Of a stretch of 64,000 nt of DNA, positions 44,309 to 53,813 are shown one piece after another. Positions within the stretch are counted from its first letter, which is position 1. Each line of letters begins with the position of its first letter. The DNA is from Acidimicrobiia bacterium (lineage in GTDB: Bacteria > Actinomycetota > Acidimicrobiia > IMCC26256 > PALSA-555). The notes under the pieces are model-generated. The model saw only the letters and a list, made by a program, of their open reading frames with translations. It searched no databases and was not told where the DNA came from. The translations under genes were made by a program, and so were the position numbers. The DNA lies in contig DASZJD010000001.1 in NCBI GenBank assembly GCA_035948415.1, forward strand, positions 1 through 64,000, given 5' to 3'.

Positions 44309-45031
44309 TCAGGTGAGGATCTGGAGGACGGCCACGAGGTTGAAGCCGGCGTGGAGCAGGATCGACTGGGACAGGTTGCCGGTGCGCCAGGCCCGGTAGC
44401 CCGAGAGCAGGCCGAGGAGCAGCAGCGCCGGGACCGCGAAGCCGGCCCCCGGGTCGAGGGCCACGTGGACGAGGGCGAAGGCGAGGGCGGCGACCCCGAT
44501 GGCGACGGGGGGGCTGGTCCGGCGCACCAGGGCCCGGAGGAGGAGCCCGCGGAACAGCAGCTCCTCCCCCACCGGGGCCACCACGAGCACGGCGAGGACG
44601 AAGAGCGCCGTCTCGGTGCCGTGGGCCCGCTGGAACACCCGGACCACGTCCTGGGACGAGTTGCTGAGGTGGCCGGCGTCGACGATCGGGGCCAGCAGGC
44701 CCCCGGAGGCCGCCGCCAGCGCGAAGCCGGCCACGAGGAAGAGGCCGTCGCGGGCGGACACCCGGAGCCCGAAGTCGGCCCGGAGGCTGCCCTGGCCCCG
44801 CCGGGCGGCGAAGACGAGGTAGATGACGACGGCCGTGGTCTGCGCCGCCACGGCCACCAGCGACGCCGACACCTCGAGGTGCTTCGGGACCCGCCCGTGG
44901 CTGACGAACGGGGTCTCGGCGATCGACGCCGCGAGGAGAGAGAGGATGAAGGCGACCGCGGCGTCGGGGATGCCCCACCCGATCCGCCGTGCGGGGGCCG
45001 AGCCCGGCGGCTCGGCGCCCCGTGGCTCCAT
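44309..45031 (-). CDS. CPBP-family intramembrane metalloprotease
   Basis: A 240-residue membrane protein from the ATG of MEPRGAEPP. The CPBP/Abi motifs are complete: APVGEELLFRGLLLRALV (EExxxR), FALVHVAL (FxxxH) and HAGFN (HxxxN), which together coordinate the catalytic zinc. Seven to eight helices. The family cleaves membrane-embedded prenylated or other peptides and includes immunity and anti-sigma-degrading members; its partner is not apparent. It is divergent from ftsH. Confidence 0.88.
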   Translation of the reverse strand: MEPRGAEPPGSAPARRIGWGIPDAAVAFILSLLAASIAETPFVSHGRVPKHLEVSASLVAVAAQTTAVVIYLVFAARRGQGSLRADFGLRVSARDGLFLVAGFALAAASGGLLAPIVDAGHLSNSSQDVVRVFQRAHGTETALFVLAVLVVAPVGEELLFRGLLLRALVRRTSPPVAIGVAALAFALVHVALDPGAGFAVPALLLLGLLSGYRAWRTGNLSQSILLHAGFNLVAVLQILT

Positions 45032-45090
45032 GCGGCGCACGGTAGCGGCCGCCCTCCCGGTTCCGACGCCGGGGTCGTGGGAGCGACGAG

Positions 45091-45119
45091 TTCCTGGAGC
45101 CTCGGGCGGGCCGTACCAT
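45091..45119 (+). promoter_or_regulatory. Candidate ftsH promoter
   Basis: TTCCTG (45091-45096) and TACCAT (45114-45119) with 17 bases between them. A GAGGAG ribosome site precedes the ATG at 45174. The -35 is weak. Confidence 0.35.
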
Positions 45120-45173
45120 GGGCCGACGGAGGGGCGCGCTGCTGCCCGTCCGACACTCGACGAGGAGCCCCTC

Positions 45174-47204
45174 ATGAGTCGCCCCCCTTCCGAGATGCCT
45201 CCCGGCCGCCGCCCGTCCGGCGGCCCGGAGCGTCGCCCGGACGGGCGCTCGGCGTCGCCGCCGCCGTCGTGGGCCCGGATGCTCCCGTGGCTCCTGATCC
45301 TGGCCCTCGTGGGCGTCTTCGCGCTGACGAACGTGTTCTCGACGTCGAACGGCTCGGCGAAGAGCGTCACCTACACGCAGTTCCTGCAGGCGGTCGATCG
45401 GGGCAACGTCAAGAAGGTCACGTTCAACCGCTCGAACGGCGACATCTCGGGTGACTTCAACGGGACCGTCGGCGGCGCGAAGTCGTTCACCACCAACGGC
45501 CCGGCCAACGATCTGCAGTCCCAGACGGTGAAGGACCTGCAGACCCACGGCGTCGACCTGCGCTACACGTCGAGCAGCTCGAACTTCTTCCTCGCCCTCC
45601 TGCCGCTGCTGATCCCGGTGCTCATCATCATCGGCTTCTTCGTGTGGATGAACCGGCGGGCGCAGGGACAGATGGGCGCGGTCATGAACATCGGCCGCAG
45701 CCGGGCGAAGGTGTACGCCACCGAGAAGCCCAAGACCACCTTCTCGGACGTGGCCGGCTACAGCGCGGTGAAGGCCGAGATCGCCGAGGTCGTCGACTTC
45801 CTGAAGTACCCGCAGAAGTTCAAGCAGATCGGGGCCCGCATCCCGAAGGGGGTGCTGCTCGTGGGTCCCCCCGGCACCGGCAAGACGCTGATCGCCCGGG
45901 CCGTCGCCGGCGAAGCCGGCGTGCCGTTCGTGTCCGTGACCGGCTCCGACTTCATGGAGATGTTCGTCGGCGTCGGCGCGGCGCGCGTGCGCGACCTGTT
46001 CCAGACCGCGCGCAAGCAGGCGCCGGCCATCATCTTCGTCGACGAGGTCGACTCGATCGGCCGCAAGCGCGGCGCTGGGCTTGGCGGCGGCCACGACGAG
46101 CGCGAGCAGACCCTCAACCAGATGCTCGCCGAGATGGACGGGTTCGAGGCCACCGAGGGGATCGTCATGATGGCGGCGACGAACCGCCCCGACGTCCTCG
46201 ACCCCGCGCTGCTGCGTCCCGGGCGCTTCGACCGCCAGATCGTCGTGCCGTTCCCGACCCAGGAGGAGCGCGTCGCGATCCTCGAGGTGCACCTGCGCGA
46301 CAAGCGCGTCGCCTCCGACCTCGACGTCAACGTCGTCGCTCGCGGCACGCCGGGCATGGCCGGCGCCGACCTGGCCAACCTCGTGAACGAGGCCGCGCTG
46401 TTCGCGGTGCGGCGCGGCGCGGCGGAGATCCACGCCGAGGACATCGAGGCCGCCCGCGACCGGGTGCTGATGGGCCTCAAGCGCGACTCGATCGCCCTCA
46501 GCGAGGAGGAGAAGGAGGTCATCGCCTACCACGAGGGCGGCCACGCCGTCATGGCGTACGTGCTCGACCACGCCGACCCGATCCATAAGGTGACGATCCT
46601 CCCGACCGGCATGGCGCTTGGCGTCACCCAGCAGCTCCCCGAGGAGGAGCGCCACATCTACAAGCGCGAGTACATCGCCGACTCGATCGTGGTCGCGCTC
46701 GGTGGCCGCACCGCCGAGGAGCTCGTGTTCGGCCACCTGTCCACCGGGGCCCAGAACGACCTGGTCCGGATCACCGAGCTGGCCCGCAAGATGGTGCGGG
46801 AGTGGGGCATGAGCGAGCGCATCGGCCCGATGGCGTGGGGCGCGCAGGGACCGGTGTTCCTGGGCGAGGACCTCGTGCACACCCGCGACTACTCCGACGA
46901 GACCGCTCGGGTCATCGACGAGGAGGTCGAGCGGATCCTCCGTCAGGAGGAGAGCCGGGCCCGGCGGATCATGCGCCTCCACCGGCGGGGCCTCGACGCG
47001 GTGGCCCGGGCCCTGCTCGAGCACGAGACGCTCGACGGCGACGAGGTCGAGCGCCTCGTGGACGAGGCCATGGGCCGCAAGGCCGGCGGCTTCCGCAAGG
47101 TGAAGCGCGCCGACGGCTCGGTCATGGAGGTCAAGCCGCCGGCCGAGAACGGCGGCCGCCGGAAGCCGAGGCCCGCGGCCCGCTCGCGCGCCCGCGGCGC
47201 CTGA
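45174..47204 (+). CDS. ftsH: ATP-dependent zinc metalloprotease FtsH
   Basis: A 676-residue membrane-anchored AAA protease. After a Pro-rich cytosolic stretch comes helix 1 ([20 protein letters not shown]), then a periplasmic segment, then helix 2 ([18 protein letters not shown]). The AAA module has Walker A GPPGTGKT at 231-238, Walker [13 protein letters not shown] and RPGRFDRQI. The zinc ligands HEGGH are at 453-457. It degrades membrane and regulatory proteins. The ATG is set by a good ribosome site and by the helix 1 position. Convergent with the thioredoxin gene, 14 bases apart. Confidence 0.97.
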   Translation: MSRPPSEMPPGRRPSGGPERRPDGRSASPPPSWARMLPWLLILALVGVFALTNVFSTSNGSAKSVTYTQFLQAVDRGNVKKVTFNRSNGDISGDFNGTVGGAKSFTTNGPANDLQSQTVKDLQTHGVDLRYTSSSSNFFLALLPLLIPVLIIIGFFVWMNRRAQGQMGAVMNIGRSRAKVYATEKPKTTFSDVAGYSAVKAEIAEVVDFLKYPQKFKQIGARIPKGVLLVGPPGTGKTLIARAVAGEAGVPFVSVTGSDFMEMFVGVGAARVRDLFQTARKQAPAIIFVDEVDSIGRKRGAGLGGGHDEREQTLNQMLAEMDGFEATEGIVMMAATNRPDVLDPALLRPGRFDRQIVVPFPTQEERVAILEVHLRDKRVASDLDVNVVARGTPGMAGADLANLVNEAALFAVRRGAAEIHAEDIEAARDRVLMGLKRDSIALSEEEKEVIAYHEGGHAVMAYVLDHADPIHKVTILPTGMALGVTQQLPEEERHIYKREYIADSIVVALGGRTAEELVFGHLSTGAQNDLVRITELARKMVREWGMSERIGPMAWGAQGPVFLGEDLVHTRDYSDETARVIDEEVERILRQEESRARRIMRLHRRGLDAVARALLEHETLDGDEVERLVDEAMGRKAGGFRKVKRADGSVMEVKPPAENGGRRKPRPAARSRARGA

Positions 47205-47218
47205 CGCCCGCCGGCTCG

Positions 47219-47671
47219 CTACTCGAGGGCGCCGAGCGTCGGCTCGGGCGTCGACCCCGGCGCGCGTAGCTCGGCGAGGCTCGCCCACAGGTCGGTGGCG
47301 GTCGTGGCACCGACGAAGGCGCGCCGCACCACCCCGTCGGCGTCGGCGAGCAGGATCATCGGGATGGCCGAGATGTCGTAGCGGTCGTGCAGGTCTCGTT
47401 TGTCGGCGAAGTCGAGGACGGCGGTGGCCACGGCGTCCGACTCGAGCACCGCGACCTTGGGCCCGAGGCCCTGGCACGACGCGCAGGTGTCGGAGGAGAA
47501 GTAGGCGACGAGCCACGGCGCGTCCGGCCGGGGGAAGTCGCGCCGGTCGAGCTGGCGCGGGATCGGATACGGGTCGCGGGGCGGGCCCTCCGGTCGGCGG
47601 CGACGCAGCCACCACGCCACCGCGAGCGCGGCGAGCAGGATGCCGGCCGCGATGGCGACCCGGGCGGTCAC
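47219..47671 (-). CDS. Membrane-anchored thioredoxin-like protein
   Basis: A 150-residue protein with an N-terminal membrane helix (residues 4-22, followed by RRRR) and a thioredoxin fold. The active motif CASC is at 63-66 in YFSSDTCASCQGLGP and the cis-Pro is in ISAIPMILLADADG. The low-loop motif differs from CGPC, hinting at a particular partner. The GTG start overlaps the stop of the DUF5719 gene (GTGA), so it is the third gene of a coupled trio. Topology is Cyt-in if positive-inside holds for the RRRR after the helix, which would put the domain in the cytoplasm; this is not certain. Confidence 0.82.
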   Translation of the reverse strand: MTARVAIAAGILLAALAVAWWLRRRRPEGPPRDPYPIPRQLDRRDFPRPDAPWLVAYFSSDTCASCQGLGPKVAVLESDAVATAVLDFADKRDLHDRYDISAIPMILLADADGVVRRAFVGATTATDLWASLAELRAPGSTPEPTLGALE

Positions 47672-49089
47672 GGCAGCGCCGGCACCCCGCTGCTCGCCGA
47701 CGGGCTGGGCCCGAGCACCAGCCGGCCGGCCGCGACGGGGCCGTCGGCGGAAAGGACGAGCACCTGGTTCGGGCCGACGCCGGCCGCGAGGGGCACCACC
47801 ACCCGCTGGCCGGGCGCGACCGTCGCGGTGGCGATGCGGCCGAGCCCGCCCGCGGCGCCGGCCAGGACGCGCACGGTGCGGGTCCGGCGTGAGGGGTTGA
47901 ACGCGACGAGCTGGGCGTCGCCGGCGGCGGTGACGCGGCCGGTGGCGAACGCCCATCGGGCCGCGGTGGCGGTGGAGCCGAGCGTGGCGGTCACGCCGAC
48001 GATCGGGGCCGGCGGGGCCCAGACCTCGAGCAGCTGGGCGACGACCGGCCGGGCGCGGGGGGTGCTGAGGGTGACGGCGTAGCCGCCGCCGGTCGGGATC
48101 GCGCTGAGCGGCAGCGTCTCGACGCTCATCGACGGCACCGCGACGTGCATGGTCGGGAGCGTGGCCCGGCTGTCGAGGGCCAGGTGGACGTCGACGCGCG
48201 TGCCGGCGGGCCCGAAGTTGGCGAGCACGAGCGTCGCCGTCGTCCCGGTCTCGGCGTCCCCGGTCGGGACCCGCCAGGTGGCCGAGGTCCCCGTCGCCCC
48301 GAGGGTCGTGGCGATGCCGGTGACCCCGTTCGTCCCGTCGAAGATCAGCGACTGCTCGGCGGCGACCCGCCCGGTGCGGGCGTGGACGTGGAGGGCGAGC
48401 GAGCTCTGGTCGGGCACGAGCTGGTGCAGCGGGAGCGAGACGCGGGACCGGCGGGGCACGTCGATCGCCTGGGTCTGGCCGGGCGCCTGCACCCCCGAGG
48501 CGGTGAGGAAGGTCACGTCCACGATGGCGTCGTCCCCGAACGGGTTGAACAGCGCCAGCCAGTCCTCGGTGCCGGGCCCGGTGGCGCCGGCGGCGAAGTA
48601 CCAGTCGCTGCTCGCCTGCCGGGCGCACGGCCCGACCGCGGCCCGCGCGCCGTGGCGGACCTCGTGCTCCACGACGACGGGGCCGCCCAGCACCTCGACG
48701 ACGACGCCCGGCTCGGCGGCGCTCGTGAGCGACGCCACGTCGACGCGCAGCTGGGCCGCCGCCGCCACCGAGAAGCGCTGGCTGGCGACGGGCCGGTCAC
48801 CGGACGTGACCGCGATCGTCGCCGTGACGCTGCGGCCGCCGAGGTTGGCGACGATCACGGTCTCGTCGGCGCGCCCGCCCGCGACGGCGGTGCCCTCGGC
48901 GCAGAACCAGGAGGACGAGATGGCGGCCACCGGCGGCAGGGTGGGCCCGGCGACGGGCGCGGTCGCGACCCGGACCGACGGGGCGAAGCCGTGGCCGGCG
49001 TGGCTGGCGGCGACGAGGGCCGCCACCACCGCCAGCACCCCGAGGAGGGCGGGGGTGCGGCCGCCGGTCGGCGCCCGCCGGGCGCTCAC
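47668..49089 (-). CDS. DUF5719 family secreted or membrane-anchored protein
   Basis: A 473-residue protein from a GTG start. A signal or anchor helix (ALLGVLAVVAALVAASHAGHGF) is near residues 12-32. The rest is beta-rich with three repeats of an approximately 110-residue unit: each has a ...FNPFGDD/LANLGGR/LANFGP-type strand, then a V-type strand and a GP or P-rich end. Typical phrases are SSSWFCAEGTAV, SDWYFAAGATGPGTEDWLALFNPF and LVLANFGPAGTRVDVHLAL. The family has no known activity. The start overlaps the stop of the GT2-membrane gene (GTGA), and it lies beside F420 genes as in other actinobacteria. Confidence 0.85.
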   Translation of the reverse strand: MSARRAPTGGRTPALLGVLAVVAALVAASHAGHGFAPSVRVATAPVAGPTLPPVAAISSSWFCAEGTAVAGGRADETVIVANLGGRSVTATIAVTSGDRPVASQRFSVAAAAQLRVDVASLTSAAEPGVVVEVLGGPVVVEHEVRHGARAAVGPCARQASSDWYFAAGATGPGTEDWLALFNPFGDDAIVDVTFLTASGVQAPGQTQAIDVPRRSRVSLPLHQLVPDQSSLALHVHARTGRVAAEQSLIFDGTNGVTGIATTLGATGTSATWRVPTGDAETGTTATLVLANFGPAGTRVDVHLALDSRATLPTMHVAVPSMSVETLPLSAIPTGGGYAVTLSTPRARPVVAQLLEVWAPPAPIVGVTATLGSTATAARWAFATGRVTAAGDAQLVAFNPSRRTRTVRVLAGAAGGLGRIATATVAPGQRVVVPLAAGVGPNQVLVLSADGPVAAGRLVLGPSPSASSGVPALP

Positions 49090-52000
49090 GCGCGTTCCCA
49101 GAACTCGACGTCGGATCCGAAGTCGCCGCCGCGGTCGCGGCGGCGCTCCTCCCGAGTGGCGCGGGCCGCGGCGCGGGCCGCGGCGCGGTCGGTGGCTCGG
49201 GTCGGACGGGCGCGCCCCCGAGCCCACCAGGCGAGGGCGAGCAGCCACAGCGCGACCTCAGCGGCGACGAGGGCGTCGGTCCGGGCCTGGCCCGTGTGCG
49301 AGATCGACACCGAGGCGCGCGACGGCGCTCGGAACTGGTTCGTGGTCCCGAACGCCGGCTGGTGGACGAGGGTGCCGTGGGCGTCGGCGCGCCAGCCGGC
49401 GTCGTAGGCCTCGAACCACAGCACCGTCCCCGGCCCCGCCGGGCCCGCGCCGAGCGGCGGGCTGCCCGTCAGGTCGGTGCCGGCGGCGGCGCGCAGCGGG
49501 TCGGCCGGCCGCGCCGGGACCGCGGCCCGACGGCCCCGCACGATCGTGCGGCCCGGGAACCAGGCCTGGTTCTCGTACAGCTCGAGCCCCGGGTCGCTGC
49601 CGAGCCGGGCCAGGTCGAGCTGGTTGCGGAGCGCGACGTCGAGGGCGGGGAGCGGGCGGGCCGCTGCGCCGCCCGGGCCGTTGCGGCGCGGGAGGACGAC
49701 GTAGCGCACGCCCAACGGGGCGACGATGCGCCCGAGGCGGGTGGTGCGGCCGGCGACGGCCGCGGTGACGGCGTCCACGACCGGGTCCCGGGCGTGCACC
49801 CGAGGGGCGCGGAGCAGCTCTCGGGCGTCACCGGGCCCGTTGCGCGTGAGCGTGTACGAGAGGCCGCTCTCGACCCGGGCCGGGTCGAGGGGCAGGGCCG
49901 CGGGGTCGCCGACCCAGAGGACCCGGAACTGGCCTTGGAACTGCTGGTCCCGGGTGAACGCGAGCTGGGCCGGCCACGACCCGCTCGGCGCGTGCCAGCG
50001 CCCGTCGACGGCGTCGGCGACGAAACCGAGCCCGCCGAGCGTCACCCCGGCGAGCGCGACCGCCACGCCGACGGTGCGCAGCGCGAGCCGGCCTCGGGGA
50101 CGGCTCGCCACCGCCAGGCCGGCGGCGAGCGCGACGCCGAGGGCGCCGAGCGACAGCACCGCCTCGGGGGCCGGCACGGCGACGCCGGGCGCGAACCGGG
50201 CCGGCAGCTCGACCGCGGCCCACGCCACGAGGATCAGCGCCCACGCCCGCGCCGCCCACCGGACCCGCGGGCCGGTGGTCAGCAGCAGCGCCAGGCCGGC
50301 GGCGGCGAGCAGCCCGAAGGTCGCGATCCCGCTGCCGGCCGGCCCGGTGTGGAAGCGCACCAGGTCGGCGAGGTCCACGCTCGGGTTCAAGCTGAACCCG
50401 AACGCGGCGGGGTCGCGCCGGCCGTGGGTGACGGTCGTGCTCCACGGGAAGAGCAGCACGCCGGCGCCGATCGCCCCGACCGCGGCCGCGCCGACGCTCC
50501 GCAGCGCCGGCCCGACGCCGCCGACGACGAGGGCGGCGACACCGAGCGCCAGCGCGGCGGCGAGGACCACGAGCGCCGCCGGCGGGAACCAGGCGCAGGC
50601 GATACCGGTGACGAGCGCCAGGCCGAGCAGCTGGCGGCGTCCACGCGGGACGGCCTCGAACCGCGCCGCCCGCACGAGGAGGAGCACGAGGTACGGGAGG
50701 AGCGCGAAGAGCACGAGCGGCCCGAGCCGCCCGCCGGCGATGGCGTTCCGGGGCACCGGGCTCACGCCGTAGGCGACGGCGGCCACGATCGACCCGACCC
50801 CGTCGACGCCGACGTGGCGCGACAGGCGCAGCGCCCCGAGCGCCCCGACCGGGATGGCCAGCGTGACGAGGACGGCCTCGGCGGTGCCGACGCTCCCGAC
50901 GAAGAGGGTGCCGAGGCCCGCCATCACGGCCAGCACCGGCGGCGCCGGCGCGGTCGAGCCGAGCCCGGTGTAGCGCCACGGCGAGGTGAACGCCGCCGCG
51001 AGGGCGTGCACGCCGGGCCACGACGCGAACGATCCGACCGCGGGGACCCCGGAGCTGAAGAAGTCCCGCGACCCGACCGCGGCGGTGACGAGGAAGGCGA
51101 GGAGGGCGAGCGCGGCCGGGTGCACGAGGGCGCGGCCGAGCGACTCGACGCGGTCGCGGACGGCGTCCTCGAGCGACTCGATGCGCTCGTCGGCCCGGTG
51201 CTGGGCGAGGAAGGCGCCGACCCGGGTGCGGGCGCCGACCTGGAGCTCGCGCAGCTCGCGGTCGTCGATCGTGCGCCCGGCCTGGGCCCGCCGGCGCGCC
51301 GATCGGATCGCGCCGGGGTGGAAGAGGGTCCACCGCCACGCGCCGAGCACGGCGGCGGCCTGCCGGCGACGAGGCGTGGCCGCGAACACGAGCGCTTCGA
51401 CGGCGGCGAGCGCGACCCCGAGCGGGACCACGCGCAGCAGCGACGGCCACGAGTAGCAGGTGAGCAGGACGCGGACCCGCCGACGGGCGACGTCGCGCGC
51501 CGACGGCACGTCCTCCGGACGCCGGGCGTCGACGGCCTCGACGTGCGCCGCGCGCGCGTCCGGCGCCACGACGACGCGCGCGCCCGCCAGCCGAGCCCGC
51601 CAGCACAGGTCGAGGTCCTCGGAGCCCGGGAAGGTCGCGGCGTCGAAGCCGCCGAGGGTCTCGAACAGGTCGGCGCGGACGAGCATCGCCGCGCTGGAGA
51701 CGTAGAACACGTCTCGGACCGCGTCGTGCTGCTCCTGGTCGAGCTCGCCGGGCTCGATGCCGGTGTGGGAGCCGCCGAGCCGGTCGATCGATCGCCCGAC
51801 CTCGAGGAGCACCTCGGGGTTCTCGGCCGACACGAGCTTCGGCCCGACGATCGCCGCGTTCGACCGGTAGGCCTCCTCGACGAGCAGGCGGACGGCGTCG
51901 GGGGCCAGCACCACGTCGTCGTGACAGACCAGGAAGAAGGTGGCGCCCTCGACGACCTCGAGCGCCTCGTTCGCCGCGCCCCCGAACCCGGGCTGGGCGT

Positions 52001-52262
52001 CCCGGGTCCGGTGGACGAAGGCGGCGGGGAGGGTGGCCGCCACCCGCCCGGTGGGGTCGCTCGCCGACCCCGCGTCGACGACCAGCACCGACACCGCCGG
52101 GTAGTCCTGGGCCCCGAGGGCGCCCAGGGCCGCCTCGAGGAACCGGCCCGGGTTGTGGGCCACCACCACGACGACCACCGCGGGGACCTCGGGCGGCATC
52201 CCCCGGTCCTGCTCGTCGAGCTCGGGTGAGGGGGGCGAACCGGCGTCGTCGGGCAGGCTCAT
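49086..52262 (-). CDS. Giant GT2 glycosyltransferase fused to a polytopic membrane domain
   Basis: A 1058-residue protein. Residues about 25-265 are a GT2 catalytic domain: VVVVVVAHNPGRFLEAALGALGAQDYPAVSVLVVDAGS, HDDVVLAPDAVRLLVEEA (DxD-like) and FYVSSAAMLVRADLFETLGGFDAATFPGSEDLDLCWRARLAGARV, the acceptor motif. A linker with QVGARTRVGAFLAQHRADERIESLEDAVRDRVESLGRALVHP precedes about 12 helices (420-810). A C-terminal extracytoplasmic part with LDVALRNQLDLARLGSDPGLELYENQAWFPGRTIVRGR follows, with a last helix. It likely makes or exports a lipid-linked sugar for the envelope. A -10 TATTGT lies at 52274-52279, 11 bases upstream. Confidence 0.85.
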   Translation of the reverse strand: MSLPDDAGSPPSPELDEQDRGMPPEVPAVVVVVVAHNPGRFLEAALGALGAQDYPAVSVLVVDAGSASDPTGRVAATLPAAFVHRTRDAQPGFGGAANEALEVVEGATFFLVCHDDVVLAPDAVRLLVEEAYRSNAAIVGPKLVSAENPEVLLEVGRSIDRLGGSHTGIEPGELDQEQHDAVRDVFYVSSAAMLVRADLFETLGGFDAATFPGSEDLDLCWRARLAGARVVVAPDARAAHVEAVDARRPEDVPSARDVARRRVRVLLTCYSWPSLLRVVPLGVALAAVEALVFAATPRRRQAAAVLGAWRWTLFHPGAIRSARRRAQAGRTIDDRELRELQVGARTRVGAFLAQHRADERIESLEDAVRDRVESLGRALVHPAALALLAFLVTAAVGSRDFFSSGVPAVGSFASWPGVHALAAAFTSPWRYTGLGSTAPAPPVLAVMAGLGTLFVGSVGTAEAVLVTLAIPVGALGALRLSRHVGVDGVGSIVAAVAYGVSPVPRNAIAGGRLGPLVLFALLPYLVLLLVRAARFEAVPRGRRQLLGLALVTGIACAWFPPAALVVLAAALALGVAALVVGGVGPALRSVGAAAVGAIGAGVLLFPWSTTVTHGRRDPAAFGFSLNPSVDLADLVRFHTGPAGSGIATFGLLAAAGLALLLTTGPRVRWAARAWALILVAWAAVELPARFAPGVAVPAPEAVLSLGALGVALAAGLAVASRPRGRLALRTVGVAVALAGVTLGGLGFVADAVDGRWHAPSGSWPAQLAFTRDQQFQGQFRVLWVGDPAALPLDPARVESGLSYTLTRNGPGDARELLRAPRVHARDPVVDAVTAAVAGRTTRLGRIVAPLGVRYVVLPRRNGPGGAAARPLPALDVALRNQLDLARLGSDPGLELYENQAWFPGRTIVRGRRAAVPARPADPLRAAAGTDLTGSPPLGAGPAGPGTVLWFEAYDAGWRADAHGTLVHQPAFGTTNQFRAPSRASVSISHTGQARTDALVAAEVALWLLALAWWARGRARPTRATDRAAARAAARATREERRRDRGGDFGSDVEFWERA

Positions 52263-52273
52263 CGGCTGGCTCG

Positions 52274-52279
52274 ACAATA
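52274..52279 (-). promoter_or_regulatory. -10 box of the GT2-membrane operon
   Basis: TATTGT on the minus strand ends 11 bases before the ATG at 52262, so the leader is short or absent. Confidence 0.4.
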
Positions 52280-52317
52280 GGGGCCCGGTCCTCCTGGTCC
52301 CGGGAGGCCCCCTGTGC

Positions 52318-52346
52318 TTGCAATAGTTAGCAAAAGTGGGTACCTT
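52318..52346 (+). promoter_or_regulatory. Promoter of the HbhA-like gene
   Basis: TTGCAA (52318-52323) and TACCTT (52341-52346) are separated by 17 bases. The spacer region contains an inverted repeat TTGC-AATAGTTA-GCAA (52318-52333). It is strikingly AT-rich for this genome. Confidence 0.5.
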
Positions 52347-52383
52347 CGCTAGCGACACGGCACCCGTCCCCGAGGAGTCACCC

Positions 52384-52809
52384 GTGAGCAACGACACCGT
52401 CCGCGACGTCCGCCAGCGCGCCGAGGGCGCCGCCCACACCGCCGTGGGCATCGGCGTGCTCGGCTTCCAGCAGGCGCAGGTCCGCCGGCGCGCGGCCCAA
52501 GCCCGGCTGACCGCCGCCGCGCGCGAGGCGAGGGAGCAGGCCGCCTCGATCTCGAGCGACGCCCGCGCCGCCGCGGCGTCGCTCAGCACCGAGGTCCGGG
52601 AGCGCATCGAACCGGTCGTGAACCGGCTCGGCGACCGGGTCGACCCCCTCGTCGCCGACGTGCGCGCCCAGGTGGAGCCCGTCCTCGAGCGGCTCGGCAC
52701 CACTGTCCGCCGAGCCGTCGGCAGCGAGGCCGCGCCGAAGCCGGCCGCGACGTCGACCACGAAGGCGGCGGCAACCTCGAAGGCCAAGACCGACGGCCCC
52801 ACCGCCTGA
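52384..52809 (+). CDS. Alanine-rich coiled-coil protein, HbhA-like
   Basis: A 141-residue protein from a GTG with a GAGGAG ribosome site; a GTG 48 bases upstream would add a weak extension. The middle is heptad-rich and amphipathic (RRRAAQARLTAAAREAREQAASISSDARAAAASLSTEVRERIEPVVNRLGDRV), and the C-terminus is a Lys/Ala/Thr/Pro tail (PKPAATSTTKAAATSKAKTDGPTA). This organisation resembles mycobacterial heparin-binding haemagglutinin, a surface or lipid-droplet-associated protein, though no lysine repeat as strong is present. No signal peptide. It sits alone between the GT2 operon and the F420 operon. Confidence 0.6.
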   Translation: MSNDTVRDVRQRAEGAAHTAVGIGVLGFQQAQVRRRAAQARLTAAAREAREQAASISSDARAAAASLSTEVRERIEPVVNRLGDRVDPLVADVRAQVEPVLERLGTTVRRAVGSEAAPKPAATSTTKAAATSKAKTDGPTA

Positions 52810-52828
52810 CGTCGCCTCGCCTCGATCC

Positions 52829-52856
52829 GCATCCCCCGGCCTCGGCCGGGGGATGC
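52829..52856 (+). terminator. Strong hairpin after the HbhA-like gene
   Basis: GCATCCCCCGGC at 52829-52840 pairs with GCCGGGGGATGC at 52845-52856 (12 bp, 4-base loop), 20 bases after the stop codon. There is no U tract, but it directly precedes the cofD promoter and is a likely transcript end. Confidence 0.6.
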
Positions 52857-52862
52857 GTCGCG

Positions 52863-52868
52863 TAACGT
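52863..52868 (+). promoter_or_regulatory. -10 box of a predicted leaderless cofD operon mRNA
   Basis: TAACGT ends 6 bases before the GTG at 52875, so transcription would begin at or next to the start codon. Confidence 0.45.
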
Positions 52869-52874
52869 CGGGTC

Positions 52875-53813
52875 GTGCTCGCCGCGCTGGCCGGAGGGGT
52901 GGGGGCGGCTCGCTTCCTGTGCGGGCTCGTCGACGTGGTCCCCCCCGAGACGATCACCGCGATCGTCAACACCGGCGACGACGACGAGTTCCACGGCCTG
53001 TGGGTCTGCCCCGACCTCGACAGCGTCACGTACGCGCTCGCGGGGGCGAACAACCCCGAGACGGGCTGGGGCCTCGCCGGCGAGACCTTCCACGCCGTCG
53101 ACGCGATCGCGCGCTACGGGGTCCCGACCTGGTTCCGCCTCGGCGACCGGGACCTCGCCACCCACCTCTACCGCACCCAGCGCCGACGGGAGGGCGCGCC
53201 GCTCAGCGCGGTGACGGCCGAGATCGCCGCGGCCTGGGGGCTCCGCGTCCGGCTGCTGCCGATGACCGACGACCGGGTGGCGACCCGCATCACCGTCCCG
53301 GGACCGGCCGGCGGCGTGACCGAGCTCGCCCTCCAGGAGTGGTTCGTGCGCGACCGGGCCGAGCCGACGGTGCTCGGGGTGCGCTTCGACGGCGCCGACG
53401 CGGCGCGGCCCGCACCCGGGGTGCTCGAGGCCCTGGCCCGGGCCGAGACCATCCTGATCTGCCCCAGCAACCCGGTGATCTCGATCGGCCCGGTGCTCGC
53501 CGTGCCCGGCGTCCGGGACCTGCTCGCGGCCCGGCGCTCGCGCGTCGTGGCCGTGAGCCCCATCGTCGGCGGCCGACCGGTGAAGGGACCGGCCGACCGG
53601 CTCATGGGCCCGCTCGACCTCGAGGTGTCCAGCGTCGGGATCGCCCGCGCCTACGCCGACGTGTGCGCCACGCTCGTCATCGACGAGGCCGACGCGAGCG
53701 ACGCGGCGCGGATCGAAGCGCTCGGGCTGCGGGCGGTCGTGACCGACACGCTGATGCGCGACTCGCGCGTCGCGGCGGCGCTGGCGCGCCAGACCGTCGC
53801 CGCCGTGGCGTGA
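52875..53813 (+). CDS. cofD: FbiA/CofD: F420 phosphoester transferase
   Basis: A 312-residue enzyme joining the lactyl or phosphoenolpyruvyl group to the deazaflavin FO to form F420-0 or dehydro-F420-0. The family motifs LAALAGGVGAARFLCGLV, IVNTGDDDEFHGLWVCPDLDSVTYALAG and LICPSNPVISIGPVLAV are intact. It begins an operon with cofE and the nitroreductase. GTG start; the transcript is predicted to be leaderless. It corresponds to FbiA of mycobacteria. Confidence 0.95.
   Translation: MLAALAGGVGAARFLCGLVDVVPPETITAIVNTGDDDEFHGLWVCPDLDSVTYALAGANNPETGWGLAGETFHAVDAIARYGVPTWFRLGDRDLATHLYRTQRRREGAPLSAVTAEIAAAWGLRVRLLPMTDDRVATRITVPGPAGGVTELALQEWFVRDRAEPTVLGVRFDGADAARPAPGVLEALARAETILICPSNPVISIGPVLAVPGVRDLLAARRSRVVAVSPIVGGRPVKGPADRLMGPLDLEVSSVGIARAYADVCATLVIDEADASDAARIEALGLRAVVTDTLMRDSRVAAALARQTVAAVA

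Noticed and set aside
44823-45173. Longer FtsH N-terminus
   Set aside because: The frame stays open upstream, but the ribosome site GAGGAG and the position of the first membrane helix fix the start at 45174.
49296-52229. Open frame of 977 codons on the plus strand
   Set aside because: Antisense to the GT2-membrane gene and with Arg/Gly-rich composition; a shadow of codon bias.
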